Notes under the pieces: generated by a model | Seen by the model: only the letters and a program-made list of their open reading frames with translations | What the model was told of the DNA's origin: nothing | The model's database searches: none | Program-made: the position numbers and the translations under genes | Assembly (NCBI RefSeq): GCF_008386575.1 | Contig: NZ_VUOA01000028.1 | Coordinates: 85,588-149,587, forward strand | DNA: 64,000 bases | Reading direction: 5' to 3' | Source of the DNA: Salinarimonas soli | Lineage (GTDB): Bacteria > Pseudomonadota > Alphaproteobacteria > Rhizobiales > Beijerinckiaceae | In this document: in pieces, positions 37,349 to 45,274 of the stretch | Layout: each line of letters opens with the position of its first letter | Numbering within the stretch: position 1 is the first letter of the stretch

Positions 37349-37558
37349 ATGCGCACCACCACCATCATCCTCGGCCTTGCGACCCTCACCCTCGTGATCG
37401 GCCTCTACGTCTCGGGCAGCCCGGAGCAGGGCGAGAAGCTCGCCCGCATGCAGCAGGACATCGCCTTCAAGGGCGAGGGGCGCGAGATGGCGCTGCTCGT
37501 CCTGGCCCTCGGCCTCGCGGCCTTCATCGGATATCTGACGGTCTCGCGGCGCCAATAA
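37349..37558 (+). CDS. small two-pass membrane protein
   Basis: A 69-aa protein with two hydrophobic segments (residues about 5-22 and 47-65) joined by a charged loop containing EQGEKLARMQQDIAFKGEG. Codon use matches the GC-rich host. Function not known. It marks the left edge of the AT-rich PIN island. Confidence 0.6.
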   Translation: MRTTTIILGLATLTLVIGLYVSGSPEQGEKLARMQQDIAFKGEGREMALLVLALGLAAFIGYLTVSRRQ

Positions 37559-37582
37559 GACAAATCAACTCGAAATATGTTT

Positions 37583-37602
37583 ACAATCATATCGACGATT
37601 GT
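37583..37602. promoter_or_regulatory. inverted repeat upstream of the PIN gene
   Basis: ACAATC (37583-37588) and GATTGT (37597-37602) flank an 8-bp spacer, about 40 bp before the PIN gene start in AT-rich DNA. Possible operator or the terminator of the previous gene; too short to decide. Confidence 0.3.
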
Positions 37603-37641
37603 TAATTCTTCTGACAAAATGAATTTTGTTCATAGGACCAG

Positions 37642-38814
37642 ATGACTAGCGACCACTTTCCCCTACATGTCTGCTTTCCTGACGCAACTGCATTGTTCTC
37701 GCGGCGAGTGAAAACCGTCGATGAGATCGCCGAAAGATGCCTTGTTGCTTTAGACACAAACGTCTTACTGGCCCCATATAGCCTTGGTGATAAGGATATA
37801 TCAGAAATTGAAAAAACATACTTGAAACTTTCAACTGACGGAAGAATATTCATACCTGCTCAGGTCGCACGTGAATTTGCGCGTAACAGAGCAAACAAAA
37901 TTGGAGAAATTGTTAAAACTATCTTGGATCAAATAAGTAGACTTGGCAATTCAATGCCAACTCAGTTCACCTTCTTGAAATCAATCCCAGAATACGAGAA
38001 TGCGATCGAAATATCAAAGATAATAGAGGAGCAGCAGAAGAATCTAAGCAAGAAGCTCAAGTGCGTCATCGACCGCATTAGGACGTGGGACAACACAGAT
38101 CCTGTTTGGGATATGTATCGGAAAGTTTTCGCAAATTGCGTCGAAGAAATCACCAAAGAGGATCAAGATAAGATTCCTAGAGAGCTCAAATTTCGGTCAG
38201 ATCATAAGATACCCCCAGGCTTCAAAGATGATCATAAACACGATGGAGGTAGCGGCGACCTTATCATCTGGAAAACTCTTATCAAAGTAGCTGAGCATCG
38301 AAAAAGTGACTTGATCTTCGTAACGATGGATCAGAAGGGCGATTGGTGGACCCAAGCTGCCGGAGGACCTCTTTTTCCTCGTCGGGAGTTGTTAGAGGAG
38401 TTCGCCTCCTGCACTGGAGGCAAAAGTATACAGTTCCTTCGTTTTTCTGATTTCCTTGAAAGATTTGGAGTCGAAACGTCCGTTGTCGAGAAAGTGCAAG
38501 AAGTTGAGAGTGAGGAAGCACGTTCTGTTATCTCCAATGATGAGAACGAGCCAGCAACAATACGTGAAAATTTCAGCCCTTATGAGGCTGAAATTGTAAA
38601 CCGCATGTCATACCTCAAACGACGCCTCTCTGCCAAATTATACTCGCTCCGTAGGTATCTACAACAGGGAAGAACAGACAAAATACAATTGGTTTCTGAA
38701 GAAATTAGACATTTAAAAAGTGAGATATTCATCCTTCTTTCTGTTATCGAACCTGGTAAAGAGCAGGAGTCATTGATGATTATAATTTATGACATATCGC
38801 AAAAACACAAGTGA
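37642..38814 (+). CDS. PIN-like (PIN_8-type) nuclease domain protein in AT-rich DNA
   Basis: A 390-aa protein. Residues 30-240 form a PIN-like nuclease domain with an insertion. Acidic residues suited to metal binding are D38 in VALDTNVLL, E78 in IPAQVAREFARNR, D206 in GGSGDLIIWKTL, and D230/D234 in FVTMDQKGDWW; these match the PIN_8 pattern I know from large stand-alone PIN proteins. Residues 290-390 are charged and helical. Such proteins are predicted RNases and often occur in mobile or defence regions. The gene is clearly more AT-rich than its surroundings and has no antitoxin-like neighbour, so it is probably acquired. A role in defence or RNA damage is inference. Confidence 0.82.
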   Translation: MTSDHFPLHVCFPDATALFSRRVKTVDEIAERCLVALDTNVLLAPYSLGDKDISEIEKTYLKLSTDGRIFIPAQVAREFARNRANKIGEIVKTILDQISRLGNSMPTQFTFLKSIPEYENAIEISKIIEEQQKNLSKKLKCVIDRIRTWDNTDPVWDMYRKVFANCVEEITKEDQDKIPRELKFRSDHKIPPGFKDDHKHDGGSGDLIIWKTLIKVAEHRKSDLIFVTMDQKGDWWTQAAGGPLFPRRELLEEFASCTGGKSIQFLRFSDFLERFGVETSVVEKVQEVESEEARSVISNDENEPATIRENFSPYEAEIVNRMSYLKRRLSAKLYSLRRYLQQGRTDKIQLVSEEIRHLKSEIFILLSVIEPGKEQESLMIIIYDISQKHK

Positions 38815-38872
38815 CAACGCTAAAACGATTTATACCGTGATTTATCCTGACTATATACACGGATGATTCTTC

Positions 38873-39493
38873 TTATTCTGTTCCCGACTTGAATGCGGGC
38901 GCCTTCTCAAGCTGCTCGCGGGTGAGGCGAACCTGGGCGCGATCGGGCTCGCCGTCGCCCACGATGGCCGTCGCGGTCGCCGTGGAGCCCGTGGTCACCG
39001 GGCCGCTGCCAGGGTTGACGGATCCCGAGCTGGACTCGGCGGCAAGCACCTCGCGGCTGATCTGGGCGCCCGGCATGGCTTGCGCGGCCGCGTTGCCTTC
39101 GCGCAGGGGCGGCGCCTCGCTGGGACGCATGGACGAGTCCACGGCCGCGGTCTGGGCCGAGTCGCCCGTGTTCCAGAGGAACTGGTCGAAGCGGACCGCC
39201 ACCTTGCGCTCGCCCACCCCGAGCACGCCGCCGATCCCGAGGATGACGGCGCTCACCCGCCCGTCCTTCCCGATCAGCACCTCCTTCACCTCGCCCACGC
39301 GCTTGAAGTCGAGGTCGATCACCGGGATGCCCTCGAGCTTCGAGGCTCGGAGCCCCGTCGGCGTTCCCGTCACGAAGGCGTCGGCAGCCGGGTCGGCCTG
39401 GGTCTGGCCCATGCCGGGAGAGGGAACCTGGGCCCGGGCCGCGCCCGCATCGAGGGCGAGGGCCGCGAGGCCGGTGAGGAAAAGCACGCGCAT
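38873..39493 (-). CDS. exported PRC-barrel domain protein
   Basis: A 206-aa protein with a signal peptide (LFLTGLAALALDAGAARA, cut near ARAQ). A PRC-barrel domain follows with ASKLEGIPVIDLDFKRVGEV, LIGKDGRVSAVILGIGG and RKVAVRFDQF. The Ser/Thr/Ala-rich tail ends in VRLTREQLEKAPAF. PRC-barrel proteins of this kind are common among stress-induced envelope proteins of alphaproteobacteria. An EcfG-like promoter with one mismatch lies 36 bp upstream. It is convergent with the PIN gene. Confidence 0.83.
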   Translation of the reverse strand: MRVLFLTGLAALALDAGAARAQVPSPGMGQTQADPAADAFVTGTPTGLRASKLEGIPVIDLDFKRVGEVKEVLIGKDGRVSAVILGIGGVLGVGERKVAVRFDQFLWNTGDSAQTAAVDSSMRPSEAPPLREGNAAAQAMPGAQISREVLAAESSSGSVNPGSGPVTTGSTATATAIVGDGEPDRAQVRLTREQLEKAPAFKSGTE

Positions 39494-39528
39494 GAGGGGC
39501 TCCGGGGAAGCGATGCCGTCACGGGGGC

Positions 39529-39553
39529 AACGACGCCGCGCGCCTTCGGTTCG
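39529..39553 (-). promoter_or_regulatory. EcfG-like promoter variant (CGAAC-N16-CGTT)
   Basis: On the minus strand CGAAC (39553-39549) and CGTT (39532-39529) have exact 16-bp spacing, upstream of the PRC-barrel gene. One mismatch to GGAAC. Confidence 0.45.
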
Positions 39554-39769
39554 GCCACGCTCCGGATTTTGCGGCGGGCCTCGCGCCCTGTGGCCGACGG
39601 TTGACATCGGCGGCGTGCGCGGGTATCCCCACGCCGTCGCGCGGGTCCCATTCGGGGCCCGCGTGGTTTTTTACGCTCCCGCGGCCCGGCTCCGGTCGGC
39701 CTGTCGTCCCCAACGGGGAAGAGGAGGGCGCGTTCCTCGACAATAGTCGAACCATCAGAGGACACGCGA

Positions 39770-40387
39770 ATGTCGAAGCGCATCGAGGCGAAGTACAAGA
39801 TCGATCGTCGCCTGGGCCAGAACATCTGGGGCCGCCCGAAGAGCCCCGTCAACAAGCGCGAATACGGCCCCGGCCAGCACGGTCAGCGCCGCAAGGGCAA
39901 GCTCTCCGACTTCGGCACGCAGCTGCGCGCCAAGCAGAAGCTCAAGGGCTACTACGCCAACATCACCGAGAAGCAGTTCCGCCGCTACTACGCCGAGGCC
40001 GTCCGCATGCGCGGCGACTCGGGCGAGAACCTGGTCGGCCTGCTGGAGCGTCGCCTCGACGCGGTGGTGTTCCGCTGCAAGTTCGTCGCGACCCCCTTCG
40101 CGGCCCGCCAGTTCGTCAACCACGGCCACGTGCGCGTCAACGGCCGCCGCGTCAACATCCCGAGCTACCTCGTGAAGCCCGGCGACGTGATCGAGCTCAA
40201 GGACGCCTCCAAGCAGCTCGAGGTGGTGCTCGTCGCCTCCCAGCTCGCCGAGCGTGACGTCCCCGACTACATCGAGGTCGACCACTCCAAGATGCAGGCC
40301 CGCTACACCCGCGTCCCGACCCTCTCCGAGGTGCCCTACGCGGTGCAGATGGAGCCGAACCTGGTGATCGAGTTCTACTCGCGCTAA
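39770..40387 (+). CDS. rpsD: 30S ribosomal protein S4
   Basis: A 205-aa primary 16S rRNA-binding protein of the small subunit and potential translational autoregulator. It has the S4 N-terminal domain ([35 protein letters not shown]) and the S4 RNA-binding domain ([35 protein letters not shown]). AGGACAC sits upstream of the ATG. It is outside a ribosomal protein operon, as is usual in this class. Confidence 0.98.
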   Translation: MSKRIEAKYKIDRRLGQNIWGRPKSPVNKREYGPGQHGQRRKGKLSDFGTQLRAKQKLKGYYANITEKQFRRYYAEAVRMRGDSGENLVGLLERRLDAVVFRCKFVATPFAARQFVNHGHVRVNGRRVNIPSYLVKPGDVIELKDASKQLEVVLVASQLAERDVPDYIEVDHSKMQARYTRVPTLSEVPYAVQMEPNLVIEFYSR

Positions 40388-40411
40388 GGATCATGGGATC
40401 CAAGGATGGAG

Positions 40412-40440
40412 GGCCGCCCCGGCGACGGGGCGGCCTTTTT
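40412..40440 (+). terminator. rho-independent terminator of rpsD
   Basis: GGCCGCCCCG (40412-40421) pairs with CGGGGCGGCC (40426-40435), loop GCGA, then five T. Confidence 0.93.
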
Positions 40441-40464
40441 CCATTGTGGGGGTGCCGCGCTGCC

Positions 40465-40662
40465 AGCACCTCTCCCCGCCGTGCGGGGAGAGGGCTCCGG
40501 CTGCGGAATGGCAGCCGGAGCAAGCCCGAAGGGCGAGGGTGAGGGGGCATCTCAGGAAAGAGCTAACCCGGATAAGGCCCCTCACCCCCGGGCTGCCGCC
40601 CTCGCCGCGGCCCCCGATGAAGGGGGCCGCGGCCCTCTCCCCGCATGCGGGGGGAGGTGAGC
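40465..40662. repeat. GC-rich palindromic repeat cluster between rpsD and pepP
   Basis: Several CCTCTCCCC/GGGGAGAGG and CCCCTCACCC/GGGTGAGGGG arms in both orientations, belonging to the dispersed repeat family. One end touches the stop codon of the aminopeptidase gene. No gene seen here. Confidence 0.65.
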
Positions 40663-42488
40663 TAGCCCACCCGCCGCGTCGCCCGCTCCAGCCACCCGCG
40701 CGTCTCGCCGTCCACCAACGGCCCGAGCGTCTCCCGCACCCGCGCGTGATAGGCGTCGAGCCAGGCGATCTCGTCCCACGTCATCAGCGCCGGCTCCACG
40801 AGGCGCAGGTCGAAGGGCGCCAGCGTCAGGGTCGCGAAGCCCAGCATCTCCCGGTCGCCGCCCGCGATCTCGCGGCGCTCCACGAGGATGAGGTTCTCCA
40901 GCCGGATGCCGTAGGCGCCGGCCTGGTAGTAGCCCGGCTCGTTGGAGAGCATCATCCCGGGCTCCAGCGGCGTGGTGCCCGTCTTGGCGATGCGCTGCGG
41001 GCCCTCGTGGACGGAGAGGAAGCTCCCCACCCCGTGACCCGTGCCGTGGTCGAAGTCGAGGCCCGCCTCCCACAGGGGGCGGCGGGCGAAGGCGTCGATC
41101 TGAGCGCCGCTGGTGCCTTTCGGGAAAACGGCGGTGGTGATCCCGATGTGGCCGCGCAGCACGCGGGTGTAGCGGTCGCGCATCTCGGGCGTCGGCTCGC
41201 CCACCGCGATCGTGCGGGTGATGTCGGTGGTGCCGTCCTCGTACTGGGCGCCGGAATCGATGAGGAAGAGCTCGCCCGGCTGGACCACGCGGTCGGTGCT
41301 CCGCGTCACCCGGTAATGGACGATGGCGCCGTTGGGGCCCGAGCCCGAGATCGTCGGGAAGGACACGTCCCGCAACGCGCCCGTCTCGGCGCGGAAGGCC
41401 TCCAGCCGCTCCACGGCCTCGATCTCGGTGAGCCCGCCCGAGGCGGCGCGCCCGTCGAGCCAGGCGAGGAAGCGCGCGAAGGCGGCGCCGTCGCGGGCGT
41501 GCGCCGCATGACTACCGTCGATCTCGGCGGCGCTCTTCACGGCCTTCATGAGCGAGATCGGGTCGGGCCCGACCTCGACGCTGCCCCCCGCCGCCTCCAC
41601 CTGCCGGGCAAGCGCCGAGGCCGCCGTGGCGCCGTCGAGGCGCACCCGGGCGCCCGTGTGGCCGAGCGCGTCGAGGGCGGCGGCGAGAGCGCCCGGAGGC
41701 GCGATATCGGCGATCGCACCCACCGCGTCGCCCGCCTCGTTCGTCACCTTGGCGGGGTCGAGGAACAGGGTCGGGCGGCCCTCGCGGGGGATGATGGCAT
41801 AGCCGAGCGGCAGGGGCGTGTTCGAGACGTCGCCGCCGCGCAGGTTGAAGGTCCAGGCGAGGTTGTGAGGGTCGGAGACGACGAGGGCATCGCCCTTCAG
41901 CTTCGCCAGCGCGGCGCGGATGCGCTCGATCTTGCCGGCGTTCCCCTCCCCCGCGAGCGCCTCCGGATGGGGCCGCACGGGAGCGAGCGGCGCGGGCGGC
42001 CGGTCGGTCCACACGAGGTCGACGGGGTTCCGCTCAACGGCGACGGCCTTACCGCCGGCGCGGGCCGCAGCCTCTTCCAGGCGGCGCACGCCGTCGCGCG
42101 TATGCAGCCACGGATCGTAGCCGAGCACGCCGCCCTCGGGCAGGTTTGCCTCGATCCACGCCTCCGCCGTCATCTCGGCGAGGGCCACGGGGGTCACGAT
42201 CGACACGTCCGTCTGCGCGGGCGCCTGGAGCGTATAGCGCCCATCGACGACGAGGGCCGCCTTGTCCAGCAGGATCACGGCGGTGCCGGCCGATCCCGTG
42301 AAGCCCGTGAGCCAGGCCAGCCGCTCCGCGTTCGGCGGCACGTATTCCGACTGGTGCTCGTCGGCGCGCGGCACCACGAAGCCGTGGACGCCCATCCCCC
42401 GCAGGGCGTCGCGCAGGGCGGCCACGCGGGGCGCGCAGGTGGCGGGGCTGGTCGGATCGTCGAAGGTCTGGAAGCGGCTCGTCATCAT
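40662..42488 (-). CDS. M24-family Xaa-Pro aminopeptidase (aminopeptidase P)
   Basis: A 608-aa three-domain aminopeptidase P, as in eukaryotic XPNPEP1 and many alphaproteobacteria. It has two creatinase-like N-terminal domains and a C-terminal pita-bread M24 domain. Dimetal ligands are visible as D in FLIDSGAQYEDGTTDITRT, H in GTGHGVGSFLSVHEGP, and E in MLSNEPGYY and IRLENLILVE. It removes N-terminal residues before proline. The start is one of two adjacent ATGs with AGGGACCC upstream; the longer frame upstream is unlikely. Confidence 0.94.
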   Translation of the reverse strand: MMTSRFQTFDDPTSPATCAPRVAALRDALRGMGVHGFVVPRADEHQSEYVPPNAERLAWLTGFTGSAGTAVILLDKAALVVDGRYTLQAPAQTDVSIVTPVALAEMTAEAWIEANLPEGGVLGYDPWLHTRDGVRRLEEAAARAGGKAVAVERNPVDLVWTDRPPAPLAPVRPHPEALAGEGNAGKIERIRAALAKLKGDALVVSDPHNLAWTFNLRGGDVSNTPLPLGYAIIPREGRPTLFLDPAKVTNEAGDAVGAIADIAPPGALAAALDALGHTGARVRLDGATAASALARQVEAAGGSVEVGPDPISLMKAVKSAAEIDGSHAAHARDGAAFARFLAWLDGRAASGGLTEIEAVERLEAFRAETGALRDVSFPTISGSGPNGAIVHYRVTRSTDRVVQPGELFLIDSGAQYEDGTTDITRTIAVGEPTPEMRDRYTRVLRGHIGITTAVFPKGTSGAQIDAFARRPLWEAGLDFDHGTGHGVGSFLSVHEGPQRIAKTGTTPLEPGMMLSNEPGYYQAGAYGIRLENLILVERREIAGGDREMLGFATLTLAPFDLRLVEPALMTWDEIAWLDAYHARVRETLGPLVDGETRGWLERATRRVG

Positions 42489-42800
42489 GGGTCCCTGTCG
42501 GCGGGCCGGAACGCTAGCCGGGAGCCGCCGCCGGGTCGAGAGGCCTTCGCAGGATCGCGGGGCTGGCGCGGGGAATGGCCGGGGACATGTTCGGCCCCAC
42601 GCGATGAGGGGTCGGACAGCCGCCGCGGCATGCATCTGGCGCACGATGATTAACGCTTTATGCGAGCATCATGCGTTGTAAGCATGACGCTCATGCGGCC
42701 AAGCCTCTGCCCCGCCTTCCACGCCCCGCCTACATTCCCTTCAACGACAGAGGAGACGACCAGGGCTGTCGCACAGAGCAGACGCTCAGGAGATGGACCC
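42489..42800. other. 312-bp intergenic region
   Basis: Divergent promoter region between pepP and the small protein gene. A TTAAC at 42651 lacks a second half for a CtrA site, and no EcfG match was found. Nothing else is recognised. Confidence 0.5.
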
Positions 42801-43022
42801 ATGGCTCACGCGCTTTCGCCCCACTTCGACTTTTCCGCCGAGGCCACCCCGGCCCGCCGGTCGCTCGGCCGCCGCGTCCTCGACGCGCTCACCGCGTACC
42901 AGATGGAGCGGGTGCGCCGGGAGCTTCGGCTGCATGGCCACCTGTTCGAGACCGATTTCGTCCAGGGCGACCTGCGCCGCATCGGCTTCTCCAACGCCGA
43001 CACGCTGCCCTTCGGCAAGTAA
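42801..43022 (+). CDS. small protein, unknown function
   Basis: A 73-aa protein. Its helical middle LTAYQMERVRRELRLHGHL and C-terminal LRRIGFSNADTLPFGK look loosely like DUF1127-type small proteins but are not a clear match. AGGAG stands eight bases before the ATG; a longer frame to 42660 exists but lacks a ribosome-binding site. It is followed 11 bp later by a second tiny ORF, probably as one transcript. Confidence 0.6.
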   Translation: MAHALSPHFDFSAEATPARRSLGRRVLDALTAYQMERVRRELRLHGHLFETDFVQGDLRRIGFSNADTLPFGK

Positions 43023-43033
43023 GGGGGCCGTCG

Positions 43034-43144
43034 ATGCTGTTTTTACAGATCTGGCGCGGCCTGCGCCTCGTGGCGCAAGCGTACCGCGAGGCGCGCGCGA
43101 TGGAGCGCGAGGCGCACAAGCGCTATCCGAGCATCGGCGTCTGA
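43034..43144 (+). CDS. 36-aa helical small protein
   Basis: A short ORF of 36 codons preceded by GGGGG. The peptide starts MLFLQIWRGLRLVAQAYREA and continues with a charged stretch ending PSIGV; it is an amphipathic helix with a hydrophobic start. It directly follows the 73-aa gene with good spacing. Too short for a homology-based claim; kept because of its ribosome-binding site and host-like codons. Confidence 0.45.
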   Translation: MLFLQIWRGLRLVAQAYREARAMEREAHKRYPSIGV

Positions 43145-43175
43145 CGCCGACGAACCATGACGGGGCGTGGCGGTC

Positions 43176-44102
43176 CTAAAGCCACGCCCTATGACGGGGC
43201 GCCGCGCCGCCGCGCTTGAGCGTGAGCGCGGCCCACCCCTCCAGGTCCCGCCTCTTGGCGAGCGCGAAGCCCTGCGCCGCATAGGCCGAGAGCACCCCCG
43301 GCACGTCCCGCGCGAGCAGCCCCGAGAGCACGAGCGTGCCCCCGGTCGCCACCGTGCGGGCGAGGGAGGGCGCGAGCAGGCGCAGGGGCTTGGCCAGGAT
43401 GTTGGCGAAGACGAGGTCAAAGCCCCGGCTCAGATCCGCCATAGGGCTGCGGGTGCCCGGCCCCACATAGAGCGCCAGGTGGGGCCCGATGCCGTTGAGG
43501 CGGGCGTTGTCCCGCGCCACCGCCACTGCCACCGGATCGATGTCCCCTGCCACCACCCGGGATTTGAGCGCCCGGGCCGCCGCGAAGGCGAGGATGCCGG
43601 TGCCCGTGCCGACATCGAGCACCGAGCGGGGCCGCCGGCGCTTCAACTCGTCCACCAGCGCGAGGAGGCAGCCTCGCGTCGTGCCGTGATGGCCCGTCCC
43701 GAAGGCCAGCGCCGCCTCGATCTCGATGGCCCAGTCGTTGAGCGCCACCCGGTCGCGGTCATGCGAGCCGTGCACGACGAAGCGCCCGGCCCGCACGGGG
43801 TTCAGCCCCTCCAGCGACGCCGCCACCCAGTCCTTCTGCTCGATGGCCTCGAACACGGCCTCGTCGACCACGTCGCCGACGATGGGCCGCACGATCTCGC
43901 GGATCGCGCTCTCGTCGGGCTCGCTGGCGAAATAGGCCTCCAGCAGCCAGGTTCGCCCGTCCTCCGTCTCGAAGGCGGCGACCGCGGTCTCGGCAGGATC
44001 GAACACCTCGCCGAGGATGTCGGTCATGGCGCGCGCCGAGCGCTCGTCGGTGACGAGGCGCATGATGTGGGTAGGGCGGTTGGGATGGAGACCTTCGAGC
44101 AT
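43176..44102 (-). CDS. prmA: ribosomal protein L11 methyltransferase
   Basis: A 308-aa SAM-dependent methyltransferase that trimethylates L11. The C-terminal Rossmann domain shows VLDVGTGTGILAFAAARAL (motif I), GDIDPVAVAVARDNARLNG, and the FANILAKPL catalytic-site motif. The N-terminal L11-recognition domain is short, with AFGTGHHGTTRGCL before motif I. It stands alone. Confidence 0.94.
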   Translation of the reverse strand: MLEGLHPNRPTHIMRLVTDERSARAMTDILGEVFDPAETAVAAFETEDGRTWLLEAYFASEPDESAIREIVRPIVGDVVDEAVFEAIEQKDWVAASLEGLNPVRAGRFVVHGSHDRDRVALNDWAIEIEAALAFGTGHHGTTRGCLLALVDELKRRRPRSVLDVGTGTGILAFAAARALKSRVVAGDIDPVAVAVARDNARLNGIGPHLALYVGPGTRSPMADLSRGFDLVFANILAKPLRLLAPSLARTVATGGTLVLSGLLARDVPGVLSAYAAQGFALAKRRDLEGWAALTLKRGGAAPRHRAWL

Positions 44103-44174
44103 GGGAGCGCCTTAGCATCCGTGGGCGCGGGACGCCACGTTCTGTTGGGGGTGGGTTAACGAGCACTCGCCGCT

Positions 44175-44236
44175 GTCATCCCCGGCCGGAGCGCGCTTGT
44201 CGCGTGGAGGGGAAGCCGCCTCCGGCCGGGGATGAC
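44175..44236. repeat. palindromic repeat GTCATCCCCGGCCGGAG, short form
   Basis: Perfect 17-bp inverted arms at 44175-44191 and 44220-44236 around a 28-bp centre containing CGCGCTTGTCGCG. The same arms and centre recur in an expanded element at 48489-48685. Confidence 0.7.
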
Positions 44237-44282
44237 ACGGTGGAGGTCTCCCTCGACCTTCACCCCCTCCATTCCCACACCC

Positions 44283-44307
44283 CGAACCCTCCCGCCCCTC
44301 CCGCGTT
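44283..44307 (+). promoter_or_regulatory. EcfG-like promoter variant (CGAAC-N16-CGTT)
   Basis: CGAAC at 44283-44287 and CGTT at 44304-44307 have exact 16-bp spacing, 34 bp before the start of the exported protein. One mismatch to GGAAC. Confidence 0.4.
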
Positions 44308-44341
44308 GACCCGCGCTCAAGGTTGGAAGGGACCGGACCCC

Positions 44342-45193
44342 ATGGTGGTGCATGCGCGTATCGCGATCCTGGCGGGGTGCCTCGCCGCCGCTCCGGTGAA
44401 GGCCGACGAGATGCTCGCGGTTTATGGCGCCTGGGTGATGGGCGGGGCCGAGTGCGGCACGGTGTTCGCCAACGACCGCGGGCGCATCGTCTTCGCGCAG
44501 CCCGACAAGCCGGGCGCCGCCGCGGGCTTCATCGTCGACCGGGGCAGCGTCTCGAACAACGACGCCATCTGCAAGGTGCGCGAGTTCACGGTGCGCGACA
44601 ACGTGGTGTCGTTCAACGGACGCTGCGCGCTCGGCCGGCGCACTAAGCGCCAGGCCTTCACCATGCGCGAGCTCAACGGGCGCTTCCAGGTGAAGGTCGG
44701 CGGCGAGTTCATCGACATGAACCGGTGCGCCATCGGCGACCTGCGCGATCTCGCCGCGATCGTCGCCGAGCGCGAGCAGCGGGCGCGGGAGAACGTGCCG
44801 CCGCTGCAACGGGTGAAGGGCCTGTGGGCCACGCGACCCGAGGTCTGCGCCACCGCCTTCCGGCGCGACGCGAAGGGCGAGGTCGCGATCGCAGGGCCGG
44901 TGGGCGAGCCCGACATGGCCATCATGGTGGGCGAGGAGCGGATCGCGACCCCGGGCTCGGATTGCGTCGCCCAGCAGGTCCTGCGCAACCCGAAGGGCGG
45001 GCGCGATTTCCAGGCAACTTACCTATGCACCGCGGAAGGCCGCGAGTTCGCCACGACCGAGACGATCAGCGCCATCGACGGCGAGGTGATCGAGCGGGTG
45101 CCCTCCGCCCGCAATCCCGTGCCCCAGCGCCTGGTGCGCTGCGAGGAACCCGCGCCGGCCGCACCGCGCCGCCAGGGCGCCGTCCGGCCCTGA
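44342..45193 (+). CDS. exported protein, unknown function
   Basis: A 283-aa protein with a short signal peptide (RIAILAGCLAAAPVKA, cut before DE). The mature region has two similar halves, each with a cysteine-containing beta-rich segment (GGAECGTVF...ICKVREF...GRCALGRR and PEVCATAF...DCVAQQVL...TYLCTAEG), which suggests an internal duplication. The tail is Pro/Ala/Arg-rich. No family recognised. An EcfG-like promoter variant lies just upstream. Confidence 0.72.
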   Translation: MVVHARIAILAGCLAAAPVKADEMLAVYGAWVMGGAECGTVFANDRGRIVFAQPDKPGAAAGFIVDRGSVSNNDAICKVREFTVRDNVVSFNGRCALGRRTKRQAFTMRELNGRFQVKVGGEFIDMNRCAIGDLRDLAAIVAEREQRARENVPPLQRVKGLWATRPEVCATAFRRDAKGEVAIAGPVGEPDMAIMVGEERIATPGSDCVAQQVLRNPKGGRDFQATYLCTAEGREFATTETISAIDGEVIERVPSARNPVPQRLVRCEEPAPAAPRRQGAVRP

Positions 45194-45218
45194 CCCGCCT
45201 TTTCCCCGGCGCCATGAG

Positions 45219-45243
45219 GGAACGAGGTCCGGCGGGCTCCGTT
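45219..45243 (+). promoter_or_regulatory. EcfG-type general stress promoter of Mn-catalase (GGAAC-N16-CGTT)
   Basis: GGAAC at 45219-45223, CGTT at 45240-45243, spacing 16. The catalase ATG is 31 bp after the -10 box. Manganese catalases are typical members of the alphaproteobacterial general stress regulon. Confidence 0.8.
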
Positions 45244-45274
45244 CTTGGGCCTCACCCGAGAACAGGAGAGGCCC

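Noticed and set aside
15771-38814. SIR2-STAND and PIN proteins as one split defence system
   Set aside because: They lie about 20 kb apart with housekeeping genes between, and each stands alone; only shared AT-richness links them.
42651-42656. CtrA site upstream of the 73-aa protein
   Set aside because: Only one TTAA half is present; no second half at 7-bp spacing.
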